Shown here: positions 23,470 to 30,721 of the stretch, piece after piece
Layout: the number at the start of each line of letters is the position of its first letter
Numbering within the stretch: position 1 is the stretch's first letter
Assembly (NCBI GenBank): GCA_964428475.1
Contig: CAYRYO010000016.1
Coordinates: forward strand, 1 to 33,715
Length of the DNA stretch: 33,715 nucleotides
From: JARICQ01 sp964428475
GTDB lineage: Bacteria; Bacillota; Clostridia; Tissierellales; Tissierellaceae
Direction of reading: 5' to 3'
Notes under the pieces: model-generated
Told to the model about the DNA's origin: nothing
The model's input: only the letters and a program-made list of their open reading frames with translations
Database searches by the model: none
Made by a program: the position numbers and the translations under genes

Positions 23470-25254
23470 ATGATAGAAAATATGGGAAACATGAAAAGAA
23501 CTGATATGTGCGGAAGCTTAAGGCGAGAAGATAATGGTAGACATGTAGTTTTAATGGGTTGGGTACAAAGAGAGCGCAATTTAGGAAGCATTATATTTGT
23601 AGATTTAAGGGATACTACGGGTATAGCGCAAATTGTATTTGATGATACTCTGAGTGATGAGTTGTTTGAAAAGGCAGAAAAACTTAGAAGTGAATATGTA
23701 ATAGCTATAGATGGAATAGTTAGAATAAGAGAGTCTATAAATGAAGACATACCTACTGGAGAAGTAGAACTGCTTGTAAAAGATTTTAAGATATTGGATA
23801 CATCAGAGACTCCTCCTATATATATAAAGGACAATGATAATGTAAGTGAAAATATGAGACTTAAATATAGATATCTTGATCTTAGGAAACCTTCTATGCA
23901 AAACACATTAAAGTTAAGAGCAAAGACTGCTAGAACTGTAAGAAATTTTTTAGATACAAATGATTTTATAGAAATTGAGACTCCTATGCTTACAAAACCA
24001 ACTCCTGAAGGAGCTAGAGATTATTTGGTTCCTAGCAGAGTAAACCCAGGAGAATTTTATGCACTTCCACAGTCACCACAGCTAATGAAACAACTTTTAA
24101 TGGTTTCAGGAATGGATAGGTATTATCAAATAGTTAAATGCTTTAGAGATGAGGATTTAAGAGCAAACAGACAACCAGAATTTACTCAAGTTGATATTGA
24201 AATGAGCTTTGTTGAAGTTGAAGATATAATATCTATAAATGAAAAACTTCTATACAATGTATTTAAAGAGTTAAAGGGAGTTGAAATTGAACTTCCAATT
24301 AGGCAGATGACATATAGTGAAGCAATGAAAAGATTTGGAGTTGATAAGCCAGATTTAAGATTTGGCTTTGAATTAAAAGACATTTCACAGATAGTTTCAA
24401 GTAGTGAATTTAAAGTATTTAGTGGAACTGTTAAGGATGGTGGATCTGTTCAAGGGATTAATATAAAGGGATATGGCGATAAATTCACTAGAAAAGACAT
24501 ATCTTCTCTTGAAGAATACGTTAAAACTTATGGTGCAAAAGGTTTAGCTTGGATAAAACTCACAGATGATGGAATTACCTCCCCAATTAAAAAGTTCTTA
24601 ACAGAAGATGAGTTCCAATATATATTAGATAAATTAAATGGTGAAAAGGGAGATTTGCTTCTATTTGTAGCGGATAAGATAAATACTGTTTATAGTAGTT
24701 TAGGAAATCTTAGAAATGAAGTAGCTAAAAGACTTGAATTAGTAGATGACGAAGATTTAAACCTTGTTTGGATAACTGAGTTTCCACTTTTTGAATTTGA
24801 TGAAGAAGAAAATAGATATGTTGCCAAACATCATCCTTTTACCCATCCTATGGATGAAGATATAGATTTATTAGATACAGATCCAGAGAAGGTAAGAGCT
24901 AAAGCCTATGATATAGTTATAAATGGGGACGAAATAGGTGGGGGAAGTATTAGAATAAACAATTCAGACCTTCAAAAGAAAATGTTTACAGCTTTGGGAT
25001 TCACAGAAGAACAAGCATGGGAGAAGTTTGGATTTTTATTAGAAGCTTTCAAATTTGGTACGCCTCCTCATGGTGGAATTGCATATGGTTTTGATAGACT
25101 TGTAATGCTTTTATCAAATACTTCAAACATACGAGATGTAATTGCATTTCCAAAGACACAGTCTGCAACTTGCTTGCTCACAGATGCTCCAACGGGTGTG
25201 TCTGAAAAACAACTAGAAGAAATCCATATTAATATAAATATAGCAAAAGAGTAA
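23470..25254 (+). CDS. aspS: Aspartyl-tRNA synthetase
   Basis: Class II enzyme charging tRNA-Asp. The 594-residue bacterial-type protein has an N-terminal OB-fold anticodon domain (VLMGWVQRERNLGSIIFVDLRD), motif 2 KCFRDEDLRANRQPEFTQ split around FRDED, the bacterial GAD insertion (~285-420) and the C-terminal motif 3 GIAYGFDRLVMLL. Length and motifs are normal. AGGAGG precedes the ATG. I cannot tell from sequence reading whether it also charges tRNA-Asn. tcdA follows after 12 nt. Confidence 0.98.
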   Translation: MIENMGNMKRTDMCGSLRREDNGRHVVLMGWVQRERNLGSIIFVDLRDTTGIAQIVFDDTLSDELFEKAEKLRSEYVIAIDGIVRIRESINEDIPTGEVELLVKDFKILDTSETPPIYIKDNDNVSENMRLKYRYLDLRKPSMQNTLKLRAKTARTVRNFLDTNDFIEIETPMLTKPTPEGARDYLVPSRVNPGEFYALPQSPQLMKQLLMVSGMDRYYQIVKCFRDEDLRANRQPEFTQVDIEMSFVEVEDIISINEKLLYNVFKELKGVEIELPIRQMTYSEAMKRFGVDKPDLRFGFELKDISQIVSSSEFKVFSGTVKDGGSVQGINIKGYGDKFTRKDISSLEEYVKTYGAKGLAWIKLTDDGITSPIKKFLTEDEFQYILDKLNGEKGDLLLFVADKINTVYSSLGNLRNEVAKRLELVDDEDLNLVWITEFPLFEFDEEENRYVAKHHPFTHPMDEDIDLLDTDPEKVRAKAYDIVINGDEIGGGSIRINNSDLQKKMFTALGFTEEQAWEKFGFLLEAFKFGTPPHGGIAYGFDRLVMLLSNTSNIRDVIAFPKTQSATCLLTDAPTGVSEKQLEEIHININIAKE

Positions 25255-25266
25255 AAGGAGAGTTAA

Positions 25267-25968
25267 ATGAATAATAGTTTTCAAAGGTCTGAATTGCTAC
25301 TTGGGTCAGAGGGGATGGATAAGCTTCAAGATTCAACAGTTGCAGTTTTTGGAATTGGAGGAGTTGGGTCATTTGTAGTTGAAGGGCTTGTAAGGACTGG
25401 AGTAGGTAAAATTATATTAATAGATTATGACAGGGTAGATGTAACAAATATCAATAGACAAATACATGCCACTGAAAGCACAATAGGTATGTATAAGGTA
25501 GATGCAATGAAGGACAGGATACTAACAATAAATTCTAATATAGAAGTAGAAATATACAAGGAAAACTACAATAAAGATTCTAGGGACAGACTGTTATCAA
25601 GTGAATATGACTATGTAGTAGATGCAATTGATATGGTTTCTTCGAAAATAGATTTAATAATGGAGTGTAAAAAAAGAGATATAAGTATTATTAGTTCTAT
25701 GGGAGCAGGAAATAAACTCAATCCTACTATGCTTAAAGTTGCAGATATATACAATACAAGAGTATGTCCTTTAGCAAGAGTCATGAGAAGAGAACTTAAA
25801 AAAAGAGGTGTAGATTCTTTAAAGGTAGTTTATTCAGAAGAACTTCCTCTTTTAGTAAATCTTGAAAGTGAAAATCTCAGAAAAGCTATTCCAGGAAGTG
25901 TTTCCTTTGTTCCTTCAGTAGTTGGCTTTATAATAGCATCAGAAGTGATTAAGGACATTGTATTATAG
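25267..25968 (+). CDS. tcdA: tRNA threonylcarbamoyladenosine dehydratase (TcdA/ThiF-like)
   Basis: E1-like adenylating enzyme that cyclises t6A37 in tRNA to ct6A. The 233-residue protein has the nucleotide-binding FGIGGVGSFVVEGLVRTGVG in a Rossmann fold. The LIDYDRVDVTNINRQ block with its Asp/Asn/Arg ATP-binding residues follows, then VVDAIDMVSSK, SSMGAGNKLNPT and the C-terminal SFVPSVVGFIIASEVI helix that anchors the family to membranes. It is placed between aspS and the RseC-family gene, with 12-nt gaps on both sides, and is probably cotranscribed. Confidence 0.93.
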   Translation: MNNSFQRSELLLGSEGMDKLQDSTVAVFGIGGVGSFVVEGLVRTGVGKIILIDYDRVDVTNINRQIHATESTIGMYKVDAMKDRILTINSNIEVEIYKENYNKDSRDRLLSSEYDYVVDAIDMVSSKIDLIMECKKRDISIISSMGAGNKLNPTMLKVADIYNTRVCPLARVMRRELKKRGVDSLKVVYSEELPLLVNLESENLRKAIPGSVSFVPSVVGFIIASEVIKDIVL

Positions 25969-25980
25969 GAGGTGTATAAC

Positions 25981-26403
25981 TTGGAACAAATAGGAGTAAT
26001 TAAAAAAGTATATAATGATTTAGCAGAGATAGAGGTTAAGCGAGTGTCTGGTTGAGGTGACAACTGTAAAGGTTGCGGTAGCAGCTGTGACACTCCTGGG
26101 CATGTTATTGTTCTTAAAAACAATATAAATGCACAAGTAGGCGATCGAGTTGAAATAAAAGGAAAGACAGGAGATATTTTAAAACTAACTATGATAGTAT
26201 ATTTTGTTCCTTTTACACTTATGCTAATAGGAATATTTTCTGGAATTAAAATATTTAAAAATATGGGGATAGCAAACTATGAGCCGATGAGTTTTGCTTT
26301 AGGGCTTATTTGTCTTGCTTTGGGATATTTTTTTGTTAGGATATTCGACAATGCATTTGGGAAAAAAGAAAACAATACTATTGTGATGACAAAGATTATA
26401 TAG
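25981..26403 (+). CDS. RseC-family membrane protein with in-frame TGA, probable selenoprotein
   Basis: Read through the TGA at 26053-26055 this gives 140 residues in the RseC (SoxR-reducing system / MucC) family. The layout is a short beta N-terminus (IGVIKKVYNDLAEIEVKR), a Cys cluster V-S-G-U-G-D-N-C-K-G-C-G-S-S-C, the INAQVGDRVEI strand, and two membrane helices (~70-92 and ~100-118). In the cluster Sec25 (encoded by TGA) is followed by Cys29, Cys32 and Cys36. As I recall the clostridial homologues, the residue at position 25 is Cys. The start is TTG 25981 after a near-perfect AGGAGGTG. If translation really stopped at the TGA, a 24-residue stub would result, yet the following 115 codons are intact and family-like. 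TGA is an ordinary stop elsewhere in the window, so general reassignment is out. Alternatives: a TGT-to-TGA sequencing error or mutation. The family probably binds an Fe-S cluster or transfers electrons. Confidence 0.82.
26056..26092 (+). promoter_or_regulatory. SECIS-like stem-loop directly after the in-frame TGA
   Basis: GGTTGC (26071-26076) pairs with GCAGCT (26081-26086), 6 bp with one U-G inside and one G-U at the base, closing the tetraloop GGTA (26077-26080). Below a 3x3 internal loop, TGT (26065-26067) pairs with ACA (26090-26092). The apical loop begins 21 nt after the TGA and starts with G. That fits the bacterial SECIS pattern as I recall it (G in the first loop bases, loop roughly 16-37 nt from the UGA). 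Confidence 0.6.
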
Positions 26404-26417
26404 AAAAGAGGCATAGC

Positions 26418-26684
26418 ATGATTGATAGAGATGCAGTGATAAAAAGGCTTAGAAGGATAGAAGGCCAAATAAAAGGTATTCAAAAGATGGTGGAAGAAGA
26501 ACAGTTTTGTGGAGATATATTGGTTCAAGTTTCAGCAGCTAGATCTGCTCTGAATAGTGCAGGAGGAGTAATACTTGAGAACTATATAAAAACATGCATA
26601 GAAAACTATGTGAAAAATGGTGAAACCAACGATGATTTAGATAAATTAGTAGATATAATGGTGAAATACACAAAGCAAAATTAA
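26418..26684 (+). CDS. CsoR-family repressor, CstR-like (Cys-Tyr-Cys)
   Basis: An 88-residue all-helical DUF156 repressor (CsoR/RcnR/FrmR/CstR superfamily), with DAVIKRLRRIEGQIKGIQKM as the DNA-facing N-terminal helix. Sensor residues: Cys31 (FCGDIL) and Cys60 (KTC) are present, but the position of the CsoR copper-binding His is Tyr56 (LENYIKTC). Cys pairs without the His are typical of CstR, which senses persulfides, so copper sensing is unlikely. It starts 14 nt after the RseC-family stop and may autoregulate the end of this cluster. It overlaps the stop codon of the convergent exporter gene by 3-4 nt. Confidence 0.85.
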   Translation: MIDRDAVIKRLRRIEGQIKGIQKMVEEEQFCGDILVQVSAARSALNSAGGVILENYIKTCIENYVKNGETNDDLDKLVDIMVKYTKQN

Positions 26685-27118
26685 ATTTTGGATTTAACTC
26701 TTTTAATAGATCTTGAAAAAGCAGAAGATACAATTATTCCCATAGATATAGCCGCTGCAATAAAAAAGGTTTCTGAACCTTTAGTAATTGCAGCGGTATA
26801 ATCATTTTCAATAAGAAATAGCATTGTATAATACATTCCAGCGCCAGGTACTAAGGGTACAATTCCCGGAGTAACATACAAAGTAGCTGGTTTTTTTGTA
26901 TATCTTGCAAAGTACTCTCCGGAGATGCCCACGGTAAGCGCAGCCAAAAATGATGAAGCTACAATGTTTTGAAAGATATTTAAGGTCATAGAAAATACAC
27001 CCCAGGCTAAAGCTCCAATAAGTCCTGCAAAAAAGACAGTATTTTTTGGAGAACGAAAGAGTATTGCGATTCCCATTGTAGAAAATGCTGATAGTATTAT
27101 TTCTTTTATTATATTCAT
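26681..27118 (-). CDS. Threonine/serine exporter, YjjB-type subunit
   Basis: A 145-residue membrane protein with about five helices: the ThrE_2 (DUF3815, YjjB) half of a split ThrE exporter. Visible features are LFRSPKNTVFFAGLIGALAWG (in two parts), the AARYTKKPATLYVTPGIVPLVPGAGMYY signature (TPGIVPLVPG) and a basic C-terminus. It exports threonine/serine or, in related pairs, other small metabolites such as succinate. It begins 1 nt after the YjjP-type stop, so the pair is translationally coupled. Its stop overlaps that of the convergent repressor gene. Confidence 0.88.
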   Translation of the reverse strand: MNIIKEIILSAFSTMGIAILFRSPKNTVFFAGLIGALAWGVFSMTLNIFQNIVASSFLAALTVGISGEYFARYTKKPATLYVTPGIVPLVPGAGMYYTMLFLIENDYTAAITKGSETFFIAAAISMGIIVSSAFSRSIKRVKSKI

Positions 27119-27907
27119 TTAAAACACTCCCCTTGAGTAAATACTTAAAATTATACCTACGCCTAGTGCTATAGAAAGAGCTGAAAATACTGCTTCCATT
27201 CCTATAGATAATCCAGATAAATAGTCACCTGACATAGTATCCCTAACTGCATTTGTAATAGCCACTCCAGGAACTAGACACATAATAGACCCTATTATCA
27301 TTATATCAAGATTTTGGCCTAGACCAACTTTTAAAAATATAATAGATAAAATTGACATAACGATAGACCCCACTATATTATTTAAGAAAAAAGTAAGCTT
27401 GTATTTTATAAATCTACTTAAAACTGATAATGCTACAAAACTGGATAGAAAGCTTCCTAGTGCATCACCCATACTACCTTTAAATAACAATGCAAAGAAA
27501 CCACATGCTAGGGCTCCAAATATATTTTTAAATATATTCTTATATATCATAAATTTATTTATTTTTTTTAATTCACTGAAGCTATCATTTATATTTAAAT
27601 TATTTGATACAAATTTTCTTGAAAATTCATTGACCATATCTATTTTATTTAAATCTATTGAAATTGATTTAATTCTTTTTATATAAGATATTAAATCATC
27701 TTCATACTCTATAGATATAAATATACCCGTTGGTATTACAAAAGACTCTGCAAATTTTATATTGCTTTTAGCTCTACAGATTCTTGTAATAGTGTCTTCT
27801 ACTCTATATGTTTCAGCACCGCTTTTTAACATTATTTCACCTGCTAAAGTAGCTAATATCAATAAGTTTTTAGCTTCGCTTTTATTTTTGACTATAGAAT
27901 CATTCAT
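27119..27907 (-). CDS. Threonine/serine exporter, YjjP-type subunit
   Basis: A 262-residue protein of the ThrE (DUF1212, YjjP) family. The soluble N-terminal domain carries LKSGAETYRVEDTITRIC and PTGIFISIEYED, and about five membrane helices follow (~130-260) with IIGSIMCLVPGVAITNAVRD and the DYLSGLSIGMEA end. The LVPG-Asn-x-x-Arg-Asp signature is intact. The ribosome site AGGTGGTGATT precedes the ATG. It is transcribed divergently from glyA, which is a serine/glycine enzyme, so a link through serine levels is plausible. Confidence 0.9.
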   Translation of the reverse strand: MNDSIVKNKSEAKNLLILATLAGEIMLKSGAETYRVEDTITRICRAKSNIKFAESFVIPTGIFISIEYEDDLISYIKRIKSISIDLNKIDMVNEFSRKFVSNNLNINDSFSELKKINKFMIYKNIFKNIFGALACGFFALLFKGSMGDALGSFLSSFVALSVLSRFIKYKLTFFLNNIVGSIVMSILSIIFLKVGLGQNLDIMIIGSIMCLVPGVAITNAVRDTMSGDYLSGLSIGMEAVFSALSIALGVGIILSIYSRGVF

Positions 27908-27932
27908 TTAATCACCACCTAGATAAATAATC

Positions 27933-27961
27933 TTGTAAATATCAGTATATAACTATATAAT
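27933..27961 (+). promoter_or_regulatory. Promoter of glyA
   Basis: TTGTAA (27933-27938), 17-nt spacer, TATAAT (27956-27961). It gives a leader of about 85 nt before the glyA ATG. The leader has a run of 10-nt direct units (27962-27991) and no recognisable glycine riboswitch. Confidence 0.65.
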
Positions 27962-27991
27962 AGTATTAGATAGTATAAACTGGTATTAATT
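27962..27991 (+). repeat. Three 10-nt units in the glyA leader
   Basis: AGTATTAGAT (27962), AGTATAAACT (27972) and GGTATTAATT (27982) share the core GTATNA at 10-nt spacing. A related AGTATATAAC lies at 27944. The helical-turn phasing could be a protein-binding array or bent DNA between two divergent genes. Low complexity in AT-rich sequence is an alternative. Confidence 0.35.
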
Positions 27992-28052
27992 ATATTATAT
28001 ATGTTTTTGTAATAAATTAAATACTAAATATAAAATTGAAGGGAGATTTACT

Positions 28053-29282
28053 ATGAATTTTAATAATTTAAAAAATGTAGATCCTGAAATGATGAAGATT
28101 GTAGAAATGGAACTAAGTAGAGAACAAAGCCACATTGAATTAATTGCTTCAGAGAACTTTGTCAGCAAAGCTGTATTAGAAGCTGCTGGTAGCTATTTAA
28201 CAAACAAATACGCTGAGGGATATCCAGGAAAGAGATATTACGGTGGATGCGAAGTTGTTGATATGGCTGAGGATCTAGCTCGCGATAGATTGAAGGAATT
28301 ATTTGGTGCAGAACATGTAAATGTTCAACCACATTCTGGTTCTAATGCAAACATAGGTGTATATTTTGCAATTTTAAAACCTGGAGATAAAGTTTTAGGA
28401 ATGAACTTGTCTCAAGGTGGACATTTAACTCATGGAAGTCCAGTTAATATTTCAGGAACATATTATAATTTTATTCCATATGGAGTAGATAAAGAAACTG
28501 AAACTATAGATTATGAAGCTGTAAAAGAAATTGCTATAAAAGAAAAACCAAAGATGATAGTAGCAGGAGCTAGTGCTTATCCGAGAGAGATTGACTTCAA
28601 AAAATTTAGAGAAATAGCAGATGAAGTAGGGGCTTATTTAATGGTTGATATGGCTCATATCGCGGGATTAGTAGCAGCAGGCCTTCACCAAAGTCCAGTT
28701 CCATATGCTGATTTTGTGACCACTACTACTCATAAAACACTTAGAGGACCTAGAGGTGGAGCGATTCTTTGTAAAGCTGAATATGCGAAAGCTATTGACA
28801 AGGCAATATTCCCTGGAATACAAGGTGGACCTCTTATGCATATAATAGCTGCAAAAGGAGTTAGTTTTGGGGAAGCATTAAAAGATGATTTTAAGACTTA
28901 TCAAGAACAAGTAGTTAAAAATGCAAAGGTACTTGCAGAAGAATTAATTAAAAATGATTTCCGTCTAGTATCAGGTGGCACTGATAATCATTTGATTTTA
29001 ATAGATGTAAGAAACAAAGGATTAACTGGTAAAGTTGCAGAGGCATTATTAGAAGATATAGGTATTGCAACGAATAAGAATACTATTCCTTTTGATCCAG
29101 AATCACCATTTGTAACTTCAGGAGTTAGAATAGGTACACCTGCTATGACAACTCTAGGAATGAAAGAACAAGATATGAAAGAAATTGCTAAGATAATGGC
29201 ATTAGCACTTGAAGAAAATAGAGATGAAGATAAGATAAAAGCAATGGTATCTAATCTCTGCGCAAAACATCCACTATACTAA
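28053..29282 (+). CDS. glyA: Serine hydroxymethyltransferase
   Basis: PLP enzyme interconverting serine + tetrahydrofolate and glycine + 5,10-methylene-tetrahydrofolate. The 409-residue protein shows ELIASENFVS, NKYAEGYPGKRYYGGCE, NVQPHSGSNAN, GGHLTHGSPVN, the PLP strand DMAHIAGLVAAGLH and the PLP-lysine motif TTTTHKTLRGPRGG. All are intact. It is monocistronic with its own promoter and a clean terminator, divergent from the threonine/serine exporter pair. GGGAGA precedes the ATG. Confidence 0.99.
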   Translation: MNFNNLKNVDPEMMKIVEMELSREQSHIELIASENFVSKAVLEAAGSYLTNKYAEGYPGKRYYGGCEVVDMAEDLARDRLKELFGAEHVNVQPHSGSNANIGVYFAILKPGDKVLGMNLSQGGHLTHGSPVNISGTYYNFIPYGVDKETETIDYEAVKEIAIKEKPKMIVAGASAYPREIDFKKFREIADEVGAYLMVDMAHIAGLVAAGLHQSPVPYADFVTTTTHKTLRGPRGGAILCKAEYAKAIDKAIFPGIQGGPLMHIIAAKGVSFGEALKDDFKTYQEQVVKNAKVLAEELIKNDFRLVSGGTDNHLILIDVRNKGLTGKVAEALLEDIGIATNKNTIPFDPESPFVTSGVRIGTPAMTTLGMKEQDMKEIAKIMALALEENRDEDKIKAMVSNLCAKHPLY

Positions 29283-29292
29283 GAGAAAAATC

Positions 29293-29323
29293 AGCCTACA
29301 GATATTTCTGTAGGCTTTGTATT
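29293..29323 (+). terminator. Terminator after glyA
   Basis: AGCCTACAGA (29293-29302) pairs perfectly with TCTGTAGGCT (29307-29316) around TATT, followed by TTGTATTT. Confidence 0.92.
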
Positions 29324-29350
29324 TACATATGTTATACTATATAATACAAT
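29322..29350 (+). promoter_or_regulatory. Promoter of the DUF512-der-plsY-gpsA operon
   Basis: TTTACA (29322-29327), 17-nt spacer, TACAAT (29345-29350), giving a start near 29357 and a ~26-nt leader to the ATG at 29383. It abuts the glyA terminator. Confidence 0.65.
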
Positions 29351-29382
29351 GGCTTTATGTTATAAATTAAATGAGGTGCAAA

Positions 29383-30717
29383 ATGGAGCTTAAAAATATA
29401 AATGAAGATAAAAACATAATAGAAGAAGTTTCTAAGGGTAGCATAGCTGAAGAAATTGGTCTGGAGATAGGGGATATACTATTATCTATTAATAGAACTC
29501 CTATAAAAGATATACTTGATTATAAATATTTGATATCTGATGATTATATAGTTATTGGAATAGAAAAAGAGAATGGTGATATTTGGGAGATTGAAATAGA
29601 AAAAGATTATGATGAAGATTTAGGCATAGCTTTTGCGAATTCTCTTATTGACAAGGCTAAATCTTGTAAAAATAAATGTATATTTTGTTTTATAGATCAA
29701 TTGCCGGAAAATATGAGAGAAACATTGTATTTTAAAGATGATGATTCAAGACTTTCGTTTCTTCAAGGAAATTTTATTACCCTGACAAATATGAGTGACG
29801 AAGAAATAAATAGAATAATAGATTACAGATTGAGTCCAATAAATGTAAGTGTGCATACTACAAATCCAGAACTAAGGGTTGAGATGTTAAACAATAAGAA
29901 TGCTGGGAAAGTTTATGAAATATTAAAAAAATTTCATGAGGTGGGATTAGTAGTGAATTGTCAGATAGTATTAGTGCCAGATGTCAATGATGGAGAGGAG
30001 CTCCAAAGGACATTGGAAGATTTAAGTAAATTGTATCCAACGGTTAAATCTATTGCAGTTGTGCCCATTGGGATTACAAAATATAGAGAAAACTTAAAGA
30101 AAGTAAGGCCTTTTAATAGAGAACTATCAGATGACTTTTTAAACTTTATAGAAGATAAGCAAAGGGAGTATTTTGAAAATCTGGGTACAAGATTTGTCTT
30201 TGCAAGCGATGAATTTTATGCTATTACACAAAGAGAACTCCCCGCTATAGAAGAATATGAAGGGTTTCCCCAACTTGAAAATGGCGTTGGACTTATGAAA
30301 TCATTAGAGGATGAAGTGTGTATAGAATTAAATAAAATAGATAATTTAGAAATTGGCCATAAACGTGTTATAATAGCAACGGGAACATTAGCTAAATTAT
30401 TTATGGAAAAGATAGCAAATATGATAATGAATAAATTTAAAAACATAAATATAACAGTAGTTCCGATAATTAATAATTTTTTTGGAGAAACTATAACTGT
30501 GGTAGGACTTGTCACTGCAATTGACTTAATAGAACAATTAAAAAAATATACAGGTGCAAATGAAATCATACTTCCTAGAAGTATGATGAAAAGCGACGAA
30601 GAAGTATTTTTAGATGACTTAACTATAGAGGATGTAAGAAAAAGTTTAAATATACCTGTAAAAATATCTAAAGTAGATGGAAAAGACTTAGTGAATAAAA
30701 TAATAAATTTGAGGTGA
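29383..30717 (+). CDS. DUF512 radical SAM protein with PDZ domain
   Basis: A 444-residue protein with an N-terminal PDZ-like domain (~8-55, VSKGSIAEEIGLEIGDIL...IN). A radical-SAM-type cluster Cys95-x3-Cys99-x2-Cys102 (CKNKCIFCF) and the C-terminal DUF512 domain (FVFASDEFY, GVGLMKSLEDE, NNFFGETITVVGL, EIILPRSMMK) follow. This family is widespread in Clostridia just upstream of der. Its reaction is unknown. The start is ATG 29383, after GAGGTG; the in-frame ATG at 29371 overlaps that site. Its stop is 4 nt before der, so they are cotranscribed. Confidence 0.9.
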   Translation: MELKNINEDKNIIEEVSKGSIAEEIGLEIGDILLSINRTPIKDILDYKYLISDDYIVIGIEKENGDIWEIEIEKDYDEDLGIAFANSLIDKAKSCKNKCIFCFIDQLPENMRETLYFKDDDSRLSFLQGNFITLTNMSDEEINRIIDYRLSPINVSVHTTNPELRVEMLNNKNAGKVYEILKKFHEVGLVVNCQIVLVPDVNDGEELQRTLEDLSKLYPTVKSIAVVPIGITKYRENLKKVRPFNRELSDDFLNFIEDKQREYFENLGTRFVFASDEFYAITQRELPAIEEYEGFPQLENGVGLMKSLEDEVCIELNKIDNLEIGHKRVIIATGTLAKLFMEKIANMIMNKFKNINITVVPIINNFFGETITVVGLVTAIDLIEQLKKYTGANEIILPRSMMKSDEEVFLDDLTIEDVRKSLNIPVKISKVDGKDLVNKIINLR

Positions 30718-30721
30718 TTTT

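Noticed and set aside
26053..26055. TGA as a genome-wide reassigned codon (for example to Trp or Gly)
   Set aside because: Four genes in this window end at TGA followed by proper intergenic sequence or a new gene start, so TGA is a working stop codon.
26191..26403. A separate 70-aa membrane protein starting at ATG 26191
   Set aside because: It is the C-terminal membrane part of the RseC-family frame, has no ribosome site, and the strong AGGAGGTG and TTG lie at 25968-25981.
27962..28052. Glycine riboswitch in the glyA leader
   Set aside because: The leader is ~85 nt of nearly pure AT sequence without the conserved GGAGAG-type aptamer core.
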